From the NCBI RefSeq assembly GCF_024105735.1, contig NZ_JAAAML010000001.1, positions 372,001-436,000 of the forward strand: a stretch of DNA of 64,000 nucleotides, given 5' to 3'. A program made the translations under genes and the position numbers. This DNA is from Parahoeflea alexandrii (lineage in GTDB: Bacteria > Pseudomonadota > Alphaproteobacteria > Rhizobiales > Rhizobiaceae). Shown here one piece after another: positions 54,927-63,212 of this stretch; the first letter of the stretch is position 1, and every line of letters begins with the position of its first letter. The notes beneath the pieces are model-generated. The model made no database searches. It was given only the letters and a program-made list of their open reading frames with translations, and had not been told where the DNA came from.

Positions 54927-55322
54927 ATGTCGAAAATCAACGAGGACGATCTCGACGAGAAGCCGCTTGATCCAGAGATGGAAAAAGTCCGGCGCAAGAT
55001 GGTCCGGCTGCTGGCCGTGTCGATCGGCATCATGTTCATCGGTCTTATGACCGTGCTGGGCGCGATTGTCTATAAATTCACGCAGGCCGACGACCCGGCG
55101 GCGGGTACCGCGCAGGTGGCAGGCTCGGCAGGCAGCGTTCCCTCCGATGCGCCGGTGGAGGGCGTGGCGGCGCTGCCGGCCGGGTTCGTCGTCGAAAGCG
55201 TGTCGCTCGACGGCAACCGGATCGGCTTTTTCGGCCGGGCCGCCGACGGTTCGCGGCGCGTTATCGTTCACGACATTGCGGTCGGGCGGATTGTCAGCGA
55301 CATCGTCGTGATCACCCGCTGA
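54927..55322 (+). CDS. small single-span membrane protein, conserved in Rhizobiales
   Basis: A 131-residue protein with an acidic/charged N-terminus (MSKINEDDLDEKPLDPEMEK), one membrane helix at about 28-50 (LAVSIGIMFIGLMTVLGAIV), and a periplasmic-side domain rich in small residues ending GRAADGSRRVIVHDIAVGRI. I recognise it only as a DUF6476-like or hypothetical protein beside rluD. The start at 54927 is supported by AAGGA six bases before; ATG at 54921 or a GTG at 54882 are alternatives. The stop lies two bases before the methyltransferase start, so the two may be co-translated. Confidence 0.72.
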   Translation: MSKINEDDLDEKPLDPEMEKVRRKMVRLLAVSIGIMFIGLMTVLGAIVYKFTQADDPAAGTAQVAGSAGSVPSDAPVEGVAALPAGFVVESVSLDGNRIGFFGRAADGSRRVIVHDIAVGRIVSDIVVITR

Positions 55323-55324
55323 TC

Positions 55325-56170
55325 ATGCATTCCGAAAGCCCGGCCCGGCTGATCAGGATCGAGGATCCGTTGGATCCGCGCATTGCCGAGTTCACCGCGA
55401 TGCGCGACCGTGACCTGGCCGGGCGCGGCGACCGCTTCATCGCCGAAGGCCGGGTGGTGCTGCAGGCGCTCATGGATGCCGAGGCCGGGTCCAGGCGGTT
55501 CGTGCTCGAGAAGGCGCTGATCCTTGAAAACCGCGTCGACGGGCTTGGCGACGTTCTCGGCCGGATCGATCCCGCATGCCCGGTCTATGTTGCGGGCCGC
55601 GAGGTGCTCGATGCCGCCGTCGGCTTTGCCATGCATCGCGGCATCCTGGCTGTCGGGCGGCATCTGCCGGCAAGCTCGTTCGAGGAATTCCTGTCGGGCC
55701 TGCCGGAAAAGGCTTTGCTGGTGGCTGCCTGCGGCATTGCCAATCATGACAATATCGGCGGTATCTTCCGCAATGCCGGGGTGTTTGGCGCTGACGGCGT
55801 GGTGCTGGATAGCTCCTGCTGCGATCCGCTCTACCGCAAGGCGATCCGGGTTTCGGTCGGGGCGGCGCTGAGGGTTCCGTTCTGCCGGGCCGGTTCGATC
55901 GGGGAGATGGTGTCGGCGCTCTCCGCGCACGGTTTCGAAGTTGCCGGGCTGTCGCCGCGCGGAACCGGGGCGCTGAGCAGCTTTGAGCCGGGCCGACGGC
56001 TGGCCTTGCTTGCCGGAACGGAAGGGGAGGGACTGCCCGCAGACCTTGTCAGCCGGATCCGGACGCTCAGGATCGAGCAGGCGCCGGGTATGGACAGCCT
56101 CAACGTGGCGACGGCGAGCGGCATTGCGCTGTGGCATGCGGCCACGCGGATGGGCCGGACGAGAGCCTAG
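55325..56170 (+). CDS. SpoU/TrmH-family RNA 2'-O-methyltransferase
   Basis: A 281-residue SPOUT methyltransferase. The N-terminal substrate-binding part (residues 10-115; RFIAEGRVVLQALMDAEAGS) is followed by the knotted SAM domain: NHDNIGGIFRNAGVFGADGV (motif 1, about 140), LLAGTEGEGLPADLV (motif 2, about 230) and SLNVATASGIALWHAA (motif 3, about 258). Target could be a tRNA or rRNA ribose; not predictable. It starts two bases after the small membrane protein gene. Confidence 0.88.
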   Translation: MHSESPARLIRIEDPLDPRIAEFTAMRDRDLAGRGDRFIAEGRVVLQALMDAEAGSRRFVLEKALILENRVDGLGDVLGRIDPACPVYVAGREVLDAAVGFAMHRGILAVGRHLPASSFEEFLSGLPEKALLVAACGIANHDNIGGIFRNAGVFGADGVVLDSSCCDPLYRKAIRVSVGAALRVPFCRAGSIGEMVSALSAHGFEVAGLSPRGTGALSSFEPGRRLALLAGTEGEGLPADLVSRIRTLRIEQAPGMDSLNVATASGIALWHAATRMGRTRA

Positions 56171-56243
56171 AAGCCTTCTTCATGTCAGGCTGCAGTGCTG
56201 GCTGGGATGTTGCCGCGGACCAGGTCCGGTCAACGTCGCAGTT

Positions 56244-57608
56244 CTAGCGGTTTCCGAACAGCAGTTCCCTTGAGCGGGCGGCGAGGCTCGGGTCGTCGCC
56301 TTGGGTTTGCGAAGCGTCTTCGCTGCCCTTGAGGATGTTGTGGATCGGCGATGCGCCGCCATCCCTGCTTGCGGTCAGTTCCACCATCATGGCCGCAACC
56401 ATCGCGATTTCGCGGCGTAAAGCGGCGTCGTTGTCGTCCTTGTCGGCCTTCAGCAGTCGCTCGATCAGGGCGGCCTGGCGGGCGCGGAGGCGGTCGACCT
56501 TTTCATCGTCGCTGAGGGTGTCGGCCTGCTCGGCGGCGGGGGGCGCAGATGGTTTCGCCGCAGCCTGCGCCGCCGCTGGCCTGGCGGTTCCGTCAGGCTT
56601 TTCGCGGACGATCTCGTGGATCTCGGCGCTCGGCCGGGCCGAGGTCGTAATGGATGCGGGTTCAGGTGCCGAGACTTCGGTTTCCTCGGCTGGTTCGCTT
56701 GCGGCCGCGTCCTCGTTGCCGGCAGCCTCAGCGCTGGAGCTTGCCGGCGTCACCGGCTGGCTCCTGGTTCCAGCGGCTGCCTTCCTGGCCTGGCTGTTGG
56801 CTTCCTTCAGCGCCGACTTGGTGGCTCGCAACTCGTCGGACAATTCGCGGTTCTTCTTCTTGAACCGGTCGACTTCGGCAATCCGCCGCTCGAGCGCATT
56901 CTCGCGATCGGTCAGCGCGGTGATGGTCTTGGCGAGCTTTTCGTCGTTCTGCGTCAGCCGCTCGTCATTGCTCTTCAGCCGGTTTTCAAGATCGCGGCTG
57001 GTTGCCTCGGCGTCCTTGAGGGCTTCGCGCAACTGGTTGCGCTCGGTTCGGAGTTCGCGGATCTGGGATTTGAAATTTTCCGCTTCCGTGTCGAGTGTGA
57101 CCAGATCGATGCGGAGTTCCTCGATTTCGGAGCCAAGGCGGTTGATCTGATCGTCGCGCATGGCGATTTCGTGCTTGCGGGCCTCGGCGAGCCGCGCGGC
57201 GTCGGAAAAATTTCCGGTCAGGGTGGTGATCTTCGCGTCGCGATCATGCATCTGGGCATTGAGGTCGCGGATGCTGGATTCCTGCTCCTCAATTGTTTTC
57301 ACCGCGTCGAGTTTCTCGGCCCGGATAGCAACCAGCTCGTTGCTCAGCCGGGTCCCGCGCGCTACACTTTCGGTGAGTTGGTCGCGATTGTGCTTGAGAT
57401 CGACGGAAAGGCGGGCATTTTCGGCAGCATAGGCGGCTCTCGCCATGTCCTTCTCGGCGCGGATCTCGGCCACCGACAGTGGCACGCTGGCGCGAATGCG
57501 GCGCTCGGTCAGGCTGACCACGCGCCGGTGGATGATCGGCGCGACGATCAGCGCAACGAGAGCGGCAGCCAGAAAACCCAGCGCAAATAACAGGACAAAC
57601 TCGATCAC
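56244..57608 (-). CDS. membrane-anchored coiled-coil protein, function unknown
   Basis: A 454-residue protein with an N-terminal membrane helix (residues 3-25; FVLLFALGFLAAALVALIVA) and a coiled coil from about 48 to 275 with heptads such as LRTERNQLREALKDAEATSR and ENRLKSNDERLTQNDEKLAK. The C-terminal 180 residues are Ala/Glu/Ser-rich, with a conserved-looking patch DKDDNDAALRREIAMVAAMM near 395. It is probably cytosolic, attached to the inner membrane. Similar proteins occur across rhizobia; function not known. Confidence 0.75.
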   Translation of the reverse strand: MIEFVLLFALGFLAAALVALIVAPIIHRRVVSLTERRIRASVPLSVAEIRAEKDMARAAYAAENARLSVDLKHNRDQLTESVARGTRLSNELVAIRAEKLDAVKTIEEQESSIRDLNAQMHDRDAKITTLTGNFSDAARLAEARKHEIAMRDDQINRLGSEIEELRIDLVTLDTEAENFKSQIRELRTERNQLREALKDAEATSRDLENRLKSNDERLTQNDEKLAKTITALTDRENALERRIAEVDRFKKKNRELSDELRATKSALKEANSQARKAAAGTRSQPVTPASSSAEAAGNEDAAASEPAEETEVSAPEPASITTSARPSAEIHEIVREKPDGTARPAAAQAAAKPSAPPAAEQADTLSDDEKVDRLRARQAALIERLLKADKDDNDAALRREIAMVAAMMVELTASRDGGASPIHNILKGSEDASQTQGDDPSLAARSRELLFGNR

Positions 57609-57802
57609 ACCGTATCCACACAGTCACATGCCGGGCTCAAGACGCCTCCGGCCAAAACTTGCAAAAGCATTAAGCATGGCGGCGCCCGATCGGCAAGCGT
57701 CAAGCGCAGAATGAGCTCATGGCTGGCGCAGTGTATGGAAGATCATTTCAAGAAAAAGCGGCCGTCTCCAGCCGCTTGAGTCCAGTTTCCGGTTCAACCT
57801 GT

Positions 57803-58390
57803 CTAGAACGGATTCCAGGTCGGTGTCGGTGTCATCTTCAGGTAGCCAATATTGATGCCGAGCCTTGCGCCGACGCCGGTTCTGATCGGAACCACGAGAA
57901 TGCCGCCGCGCTTGAGGACGGTCATGCCGAGGCCGGCAACCGCATAGGCCGACCCCGAAACGCCGCCGAAACGGCCATAAACGCCTTCCACGCTGGGCAG
58001 GTTGTAGACCAGCATCATGGTGCGGTTGCCCTCGCCACCATAGTCCCAGCCGAGCGAAGGCCCCTGCCAGAACACGTCGTGCTGTCCGGCGTTCTTGGTG
58101 TAAAGCTGGCCTTCGCCATAGGTCAATCCGCCGATCAGGGCGCCTGAGGCTTCCTGGCCAAGCACATAGCCGTTCGGCAGGCCGTAGGACTGGAACACCT
58201 TTTCGACAAGCTTGGCGAGGCCTCCTGAGGTGGAGCCGAAGAAACCATGGCCGGCGTCGATGATCTCCTGCATGTCGTACTGCGAGGAATTCGCTGCCTG
58301 GGCCCGGGTGCCGGACACCGTTCCGGCGATGACCAGGGCTGCGAGGAAAAAAGTGGCGAATGCGCGAAGGCAAAGGCGGGACGCGATCAT
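57803..58390 (-). CDS. eipA: EipA family envelope protein (DUF1134)
   Basis: A 195-residue exported protein. The signal peptide is MIASRLCLRAFATFFLAALV, ending near residue 30 (GTRAQA). DUF1134 covers the rest: DAGHGFFGSTSGGLAKLVEK, then DVFWQGPSLGWDYGGEGNRT, LPSVEGVYGRFGGVSGSAYA, and VVPIRTGVGARLGINIGYLK. EipA keeps the envelope stable and is required for full virulence in Brucella, where its promoter is bound by CtrA. The start at 58390 drops a long upstream extension. Divergent from chpT with a CtrA-like box between. Confidence 0.87.
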   Translation of the reverse strand: MIASRLCLRAFATFFLAALVIAGTVSGTRAQAANSSQYDMQEIIDAGHGFFGSTSGGLAKLVEKVFQSYGLPNGYVLGQEASGALIGGLTYGEGQLYTKNAGQHDVFWQGPSLGWDYGGEGNRTMMLVYNLPSVEGVYGRFGGVSGSAYAVAGLGMTVLKRGGILVVPIRTGVGARLGINIGYLKMTPTPTWNPF

Positions 58391-58458
58391 GAGGTCCACT
58401 CCGTTGATTGGCCGGTATATACCGCAGGAAAGATTGAGCACATTGTGGCGCGGCGATC

Positions 58459-58474
58459 TTAATAAGCAGTTTAC
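58459..58474. promoter_or_regulatory. CtrA-type box (one mismatch) between eipA and chpT
   Basis: TTAA-N7-TTTAC, one base off TTAA-N7-TTAAC. It lies 69 bases before the eipA start and 155 before chpT. In Brucella eipA is a known CtrA target, which supports the site; binding here is inferred. Confidence 0.5.
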
Positions 58475-58628
58475 CAAATGTGGTGTCTTTAGGGCGAGAT
58501 CGTTCAGGCGCCTTGCGGCAAGCGGCCAATAACCGGCTTCTTGCCTCAAGCGCTTGCGAACAACTGCACCCGGTGCGATTTTGCTGCCCAGCCGATTCGA
58601 CGCGCGGGGCACAAAGAGGAGATTCTTG

Positions 58629-59279
58629 ATGTCGAAAAATCACAACCTGACCCTGGCAGGTCCTGACCTAGCTGCGCTGCTTTGCAGCCGTGTCTGCCAC
58701 GACATCATCTCGCCGGTCGGCGCGATCAACAACGGGCTGGAGCTGCTCGACGAGGGGGGTGCGGACGCCGATGCCATGGACCTGATCCGTACCAGCGCGC
58801 TCAACGCCTCGGTGCGGCTCAAGTTTGCCCGGCTTGCCTTTGGCGCTTCGGGCTCCGTCGGCGCATCGATCGATACCGGAGAGGCCGAGAAGGCGGTGAT
58901 CGACTATGTGTCGGCCGACAAGAAGACCGAAGTCAGCTGGAGCGGTCCGCGGGCGATCATTCCGAAGAACCAGGTCAAGCTGTTGCTCAACCTGTTTCTC
59001 GTCGCCTATGGGGCGATTCCGCGCGGCGGCCAGATCGACGTCACGATCGAGACGCCCGAGACCGAGCCGCGTTTCCGGCTGGTCAGCAGGGGCAAGATGG
59101 TGCGGGTGCCGCCAAAGTTTCTCGAGATCTATTCAGGCAACATCGAAGAGGCGATCGATGCCCATTCGATCCAGCCCTATTACACGGTGCTGCTCGCAGA
59201 CGAGGCAGGGCTGACCCTGTCCTGCTCGGCCAATGCGGACGAGGTGGTGTTCACCGCCGAGCCGAAGGCCGCGGGCTGA
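58629..59279 (+). CDS. chpT: histidine phosphotransferase ChpT
   Basis: A 216-residue phosphotransferase that moves phosphate from the CckA relay to CtrA and CpdR. The N-terminal helix has the phosphorylated His in CSRVCHDIISPVGAINNGLE (His near 25), typical of ChpT, and the C-terminal degenerate Bergerat-like domain covers about 85-210 (AEKAVIDYVSADKKTEVSWS, NQVKLLLNLFLVAYGAIPRG). The ATG at 58629 follows GAGGAGA. It is located beside ctrA, as in other rhizobia. Confidence 0.93.
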   Translation: MSKNHNLTLAGPDLAALLCSRVCHDIISPVGAINNGLELLDEGGADADAMDLIRTSALNASVRLKFARLAFGASGSVGASIDTGEAEKAVIDYVSADKKTEVSWSGPRAIIPKNQVKLLLNLFLVAYGAIPRGGQIDVTIETPETEPRFRLVSRGKMVRVPPKFLEIYSGNIEEAIDAHSIQPYYTVLLADEAGLTLSCSANADEVVFTAEPKAAG

Positions 59280-59417
59280 CACAGGCAGCCGAACGGGCGG
59301 CAACGCTCCGTTAAGCCTGTCTGATTACGAAATCTTCGCTGGTTTCGGCTAGTCTCCTGGGTAATGAGGACGCACCGGCAAATCGGTGCGTCCCAAAGAC
59401 GCCAGAGGAGACGTGCC

Positions 59418-59780
59418 ATGCGCCGCTTTATGATCGCCGATGATTCCGCCGTGATTTGCAAGGTTGCCAAGCGCATCCTGACCGGGCTTGATTATCTCGT
59501 GATCGAAGCGTCGAACGCCGGAGAGGCGATGATCATGTGCGATGCGCAGCTTCCCGATATCCTCTGCGTCGATGCAGGCATGACCGGTGCGCTGGACCTG
59601 ATCTCGTCGGTTCGTCAGATGGAGGGCGGCAAGGATGTGCGCATTTTCTATCTGATGATCGAAAAGGAATTCAAGCAGATGATGGCGGGCAAGCGAGCCG
59701 GAGCCGATGATTTCCTGCTCAAGCCATTCGACCGGCGCAGCCTGACGGAAGCTTTTGCGCCCTACGCGGCGGCTGCCTGA
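59418..59780 (+). CDS. single-domain response regulator (receiver only)
   Basis: A 120-residue receiver domain. Acid pair at Asp 8 and 9 (IADDSA), phosphorylated Asp 52 in ILCVDAGMTG, and Lys in FLLKPFDRRS. The usual Thr/Ser after strand 4 is missing (VRIFYLMIEKE), so the classic activation switch may be altered. There is no output domain. It lies 138 bases after chpT on the same strand and convergent with ctrA. It is not DivK or CpdR by sequence pattern; relation to the CtrA relay is inference from position. Confidence 0.85.
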   Translation: MRRFMIADDSAVICKVAKRILTGLDYLVIEASNAGEAMIMCDAQLPDILCVDAGMTGALDLISSVRQMEGGKDVRIFYLMIEKEFKQMMAGKRAGADDFLLKPFDRRSLTEAFAPYAAAA

Positions 59781-59854
59781 CCGATCCACAGAATTCGCCA
59801 AGAGAGCAAGAAGATCCGTTCGTATTCCCGAGCTGGCGATCAGTTTGGCAGACA

Positions 59855-59886
59855 GCAAAAAACCCGCCGGTCCGGCGGGTTTTTTG
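59855..59886. terminator. bidirectional intrinsic terminator between response regulator gene and ctrA
   Basis: AACCCGCCG (59861-59869), 3-base loop, CGGCGGGTT (59873-59881), with an A-run before and a T-run after, so it can serve both converging genes. Confidence 0.9.
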
Positions 59887-59920
59887 TTTCAAGGCCCAAT
59901 CCCGTGAAGGGGAGGGTAGA

Positions 59921-60622
59921 TCAGGCGCTTTCGAGGATCTCGTTCTCGTCGGGTTCGCGCAGCACGTAGCCCCGGCCCCAGACGGTTTCGATGTAGTTCT
60001 TGCCGCCGGCGGATGTCGCAAGCTTCTTGCGCAGCTTGCAGATGAAGACGTCGATGATCTTCAGTTCCGGCTCGTCCATGCCGCCATAAAGGTGGTTGAG
60101 GAACATTTCCTTGGTCAGGGTCGTGCCCTTGCGGAGCGAAAGCAGCTCCAGCATCTGGTATTCCTTGCCGGTCAGGTGCACCCGCTGCGATCCCACTTCG
60201 ACGGTCTTGGCATCGAGGTTGACCACCAGGTCGCCAGTGGTGATGACCGACTGGGCGTGTCCCTTGGAACGGCGCACGATCGCATGGATGCGTGCCACCA
60301 ATTCGTCCTTGTGGAACGGCTTGGTCATGTAGTCATCGGCGCCAAACCCGAGACCGCGAACCTTGTCCTCGATGCCGGCCATGCCGGAGAGGATCAGGAT
60401 CGGTGTCTTGACCTTGGAAAGCCGCAAGGTCCGCAGGACTTCGTATCCGGACATGTCCGGAAGATTGAGGTCGAGCAGAATGATGTCGTAGTCGTAAAGT
60501 TTGCCGAGATCGACGCCCTCTTCGCCCAGATCCGTGGTGTACACGTTGAAGCTTTCAGACTTCAGCATCAACTCGATGCTCTGAGCTGTGGCGCTGTCAT
60601 CCTCGATCAGTAGAACCCGCAT
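59921..60622 (-). CDS. ctrA: cell-cycle master response regulator CtrA
   Basis: A 233-residue OmpR-family regulator, the length of rhizobial CtrA. The receiver domain is [20 protein letters not shown], with phosphorylated Asp 51 in [13 protein letters not shown] and Lys in [14 protein letters not shown]. The winged-helix domain reads [40 protein letters not shown], and [10 protein letters not shown], then [14 protein letters not shown]. It controls division, flagella and envelope genes in alphaproteobacteria. The ATG at 60622 was chosen over one 14 codons upstream. Candidate target sites occur at several places in this window. Confidence 0.97.
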   Translation of the reverse strand: MRVLLIEDDSATAQSIELMLKSESFNVYTTDLGEEGVDLGKLYDYDIILLDLNLPDMSGYEVLRTLRLSKVKTPILILSGMAGIEDKVRGLGFGADDYMTKPFHKDELVARIHAIVRRSKGHAQSVITTGDLVVNLDAKTVEVGSQRVHLTGKEYQMLELLSLRKGTTLTKEMFLNHLYGGMDEPELKIIDVFICKLRKKLATSAGGKNYIETVWGRGYVLREPDENEILESA

Positions 60623-61059
60623 ATTTATCCCCTTTTCCGCCGCCGCAAGGTTTTTGAGATCCACTTACGCGATACGGATCCAGTCGTTGCCTGATTTGGA
60701 GGCTGCCATGGAATGGTTAACAAATTCTGATCAGGTTAGGCAACCACTATCACAATGTTAATTATCACTGGCAGACTCCTGATTTCATTCCAAAAAAACT
60801 CTCAGAATTTCTTGATTCAACACATCAAGAAATGGCTCTAAGTGATTCAAAGGACTCCGGAATGGCGGGTGAAAAAATCATGCTTTCCGTTTACCCCGCC
60901 TTAAACCATGAGAGTTAGTATTAACGATGCCCGTAAACGAATGGTTACCGCGACGGGCAAAAAGTTAACGTCGTGGTCATTATTTGCACATCGGGACTGG
61001 CATGTGGCCAGTGTAACGAGTTTCATTAACCGGGATCTCGCATCACGGGAGTATTGCGT
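60623..61059. other. 437-base regulatory gap between ctrA and fliJ-like gene
   Basis: There is no gene. The stretch is AT-richer than its surroundings and rich in TTAA/TTAAC half sites (60718, 60758, 60901, 60921, 60964 and 61025, approximate). ctrA genes in this group have multiple, cell-cycle-controlled promoters, which fits a long upstream region. No RNA gene seen. Confidence 0.6.
60890..60904. promoter_or_regulatory. CtrA-type box (one mismatch) in the ctrA upstream region
   Basis: TTTA-N7-TTAA, one base off TTAA-N7-TTAA, about 270 bases before ctrA and 155 before the fliJ-like gene. Possible autoregulatory site; inferred. Confidence 0.4.
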
Positions 61060-61416
61060 ATGAAGTCGCGTGAGAGCCATGTTCGCCTGAAGCAATTTCA
61101 GGTCAACGAGAAAACCCGTCAGCTTGGGCAGATCCAGCTGATGATGGCTGAAATGGAAAAAATGGCAGCCGAGCTGGAGTACCAGATCACCGCCGAGGAA
61201 AAGAAGGCGGGCATTACCGATCCTTCCCATTTCGCCTATCCAACATTTGCAAAAGCCGCGCGCCAGCGGTCCGACAATCTGCAGACTTCCATCAAGGAAT
61301 TGAAGGTGCAGCTTGATGCGGCCGAACTGGCGCTCGAGGAAGCGCAGGCCGAATACGACAAGGCAGCCGCACTGGAAGTGCGCGACGCCGGGCACCGTTC
61401 GAACCGCGCAGTCTGA
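61060..61416 (+). CDS. FliJ-like coiled-coil protein
   Basis: A 118-residue, almost wholly helical protein in two long antiparallel-looking helices: ESHVRLKQFQVNEKTRQLGQ, IQLMMAEMEKMAAELEYQIT, a short turn (AGITDPSHFAYPTFAKAARQ), then LQTSIKELKVQLDAAELALE. This is the shape of the flagellar export chaperone FliJ, and similar genes beside ctrA are often annotated so, but the sequence match is weak. It starts at ATG 61060 after GGGAG. It is divergent from ctrA. Confidence 0.65.
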   Translation: MKSRESHVRLKQFQVNEKTRQLGQIQLMMAEMEKMAAELEYQITAEEKKAGITDPSHFAYPTFAKAARQRSDNLQTSIKELKVQLDAAELALEEAQAEYDKAAALEVRDAGHRSNRAV

Positions 61417-61604
61417 TCCTCAGGCTGTCACTGCCGGTTTTATCCAGAATGGCCGTCAGGCCTGGCGTGGGTGGTTGCCCGCGCCTTTCGTTTGTGTTGG
61501 GGGTGGCTGCGTCCGCGCTGCAGGGCTTTGGTGCAAGATGCGCCTTCGAGCCCGCTCATCCTGTCGATGTGCTGACCTGTTTCAGCCGGCAAGCTTATGC
61601 CGGT

Positions 61605-61883
61605 TCATGAAATCACATCCCGCCAGTCCGGGTTGCGTTGGGCCTGGGCCTTGAAGAACGGGCAGAGCGGGATGATCTTCCAGCCGCCGGCGCGTGCCGC
61701 CTCGACGGCGTGAAGCGCCAGGGCCTGGCCGACGCCCTTGCCGCGCAACGCGTCAGGTACGCCGGTGTGATCGATGATCACGAGCGTGGGCGAGGCGCGC
61801 GAAAAGGTCATTTCCGCCTCTGTCCCTTCCAGCCTGGCAATGTAGCGCCCGCCGGTGGGGCCATTTTCCTCGGTGATCTGCAT
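61605..61883 (-). CDS. short GNAT-type N-acetyltransferase (YjdJ-like)
   Basis: A 92-residue minimal acetyltransferase. GRYIARLEGTEAEMTFSRAS (N-terminal strands), the acetyl-CoA loop VPDALRGKGVGQALALHAVE (about 42-61, R-G-x-G-V-G) and the ending KIIPLCPFFKAQAQRNPDWR, with the conserved Cys near residue 74, fit the YjdJ/GTNAT1 group. Substrate unknown. Confidence 0.83.
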   Translation of the reverse strand: MQITEENGPTGGRYIARLEGTEAEMTFSRASPTLVIIDHTGVPDALRGKGVGQALALHAVEAARAGGWKIIPLCPFFKAQAQRNPDWRDVIS

Positions 61884-62021
61884 GTGCGCTCCTGATTGCC
61901 AATCCCGGCCGCAGTCCTTTAAGCAGGAGCGGTATGGTCGGCACAGGCTAATGCATGGCAGCCCGCCAGGGAACCAGATTCGGGATCCGGCGGGACGAGG
62001 GTTGAACAGGAGAACGAGTGC

Positions 62022-62480
62022 ATGCGACTGCTGCTTGCCCTGACGCTGGTGCTTGCTCCTCTGTGTTTCGGACTGGGGATCGTGCTTCCACTGATGCGGT
62101 TCGAGACGCTGTACTTCTTCAACCAGTCGCCATCGCTGCTCGGCGTGATCGCGATGCTGTGGACCGGCGATGACCCGGTCCTGGCGGTGGTGGTCGGGCT
62201 GGTTTCGGTGGTGTTTCCGGTGGTCAAGCTGGTGGCAATTTCCGCCGAGGCCGTCGGGCTTGCGCGCGGCTCAGGCCTTGCCATGCGGTTGCTGCCGCAT
62301 CTGAGCCGCTGGTCGCTGATGGACGTGGTGCTGGTGGCGCTGGTGATCGTGGCAGCCAAGACCGGCGGACTAGCCGAGGCGTTTTCGCAGCCGGGACTGT
62401 GGTTATATGGCGGATCAGCATTGCTGGCGGCCATCGCCCACGGCCTGGCCGGTCGGGCAGGTGGGCCGGACAGGGCCTGA
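62022..62480 (+). CDS. PqiA-like small membrane protein
   Basis: A 152-residue protein with four membrane helices (about 5-25, 50-75, 100-118 and 125-148). It matches one PqiA repeat of the paraquat-inducible family (LIMR-type start PLMRFETLYFFNQSPSLLGV, then VFPVVKLVAISAEAVGLARG), but is a single half-length repeat and lacks the Cys pairs of full PqiA. Family members assist lipid transport between membranes; role here unknown. ATG at 62022. Confidence 0.72.
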   Translation: MRLLLALTLVLAPLCFGLGIVLPLMRFETLYFFNQSPSLLGVIAMLWTGDDPVLAVVVGLVSVVFPVVKLVAISAEAVGLARGSGLAMRLLPHLSRWSLMDVVLVALVIVAAKTGGLAEAFSQPGLWLYGGSALLAAIAHGLAGRAGGPDRA

Positions 62481-62686
62481 CATGGTGGCTGTCCGGCGCC
62501 GCGCAAGAGCGATCATCAACGGTGTTGTCGATGTAGGGCAGATTTTGAGGTGGAGCGCCCGGCCGGCGCCGCGGTCGAGCACAGGCGGCACCCGTCGCGA
62601 CCCTGTCGGGATGCGCCTGGCGGCAGGGGATATGCTGTTGCGCTCACGCGTTGCCGGTCAGGCTGCCCGGCCGTGGCCGGGCCTGG

Positions 62687-62962
62687 TCAATGCCGGTATT
62701 GCTGGATGCGCGTCGTGCGCAGGCCGGCGAGGCCATGATCGCTGATCGAGGACTGCCAGGAGAGGAATTCCTCAACTGTCAGGGTATAGCGCTCGCAAGC
62801 CTCCTCGAGACTGAGAAGGCCGCCGCGAACTGCAGCCACCACCTCGGCCTTTCTGCGGATCACCCATCGGCGGGTGTTGGCAGGAGGCAGATCGGCGATT
62901 GTCAGCGGGCTCCCATCGGGGCCGATGACATATTTGACACGTGGTCGAACCATTTCGGTCAT
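62687..62962 (-). CDS. sciP: CtrA inhibitor SciP (DUF1153)
   Basis: A 91-residue HTH protein of the SciP/DUF1153 family: VRPRVKYVIGPDGSPLTIAD is the signature start, and RRWVIRRKAEVVAAVRGGLL, SLEEACERYTLTVEEFLSWQ contains the helix-turn-helix. In Caulobacter SciP binds CtrA and blocks its activation of target genes in early cell cycle. Start at MTEMVRP is tentative; the Met four codons in is also possible. Its position near ctrA and chpT completes a local CtrA control set. Confidence 0.92.
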   Translation of the reverse strand: MTEMVRPRVKYVIGPDGSPLTIADLPPANTRRWVIRRKAEVVAAVRGGLLSLEEACERYTLTVEEFLSWQSSISDHGLAGLRTTRIQQYRH

Positions 62963-63014
62963 TGGACTCTCTTACACACTCAAGACCTATCGAGCAGAGA
63001 CTACAGGCGGGGAT

Positions 63015-63029
63015 TTAAAAATTGGCTAA
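63015..63029. promoter_or_regulatory. CtrA-type box (one mismatch) upstream of sciP
   Basis: TTAA-N7-CTAA, one base off the four-plus-four core, 53 bases before the sciP start. sciP is CtrA-controlled in Caulobacter. The core is short and A-rich, so chance is possible. Confidence 0.3.
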
Positions 63030-63212
63030 GGGGCCGGCAAGGTTTTGGTAAGTTTTGGCACAGGCGGTCTGCGCGGTCCGGCCGAATTGCCGCGCGGTTG
63101 GGCAGGCACCTTGTTGAGCGCGGCCGCAGACACTATAATGGGAAGGTCCCCAGGGACGTTTTTGCAACCGCTTGATCAGCGCCTTGAACGCTGTTGAATG
63201 CCGGGGAAGACA

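Noticed and set aside
60700-61030. Considered a small RNA or a replication origin in the ctrA upstream gap because of AT-richness
   Set aside because: No DnaA-box cluster, no terminator hairpin and no typical origin neighbours; multiple ctrA promoters explain the gap better.
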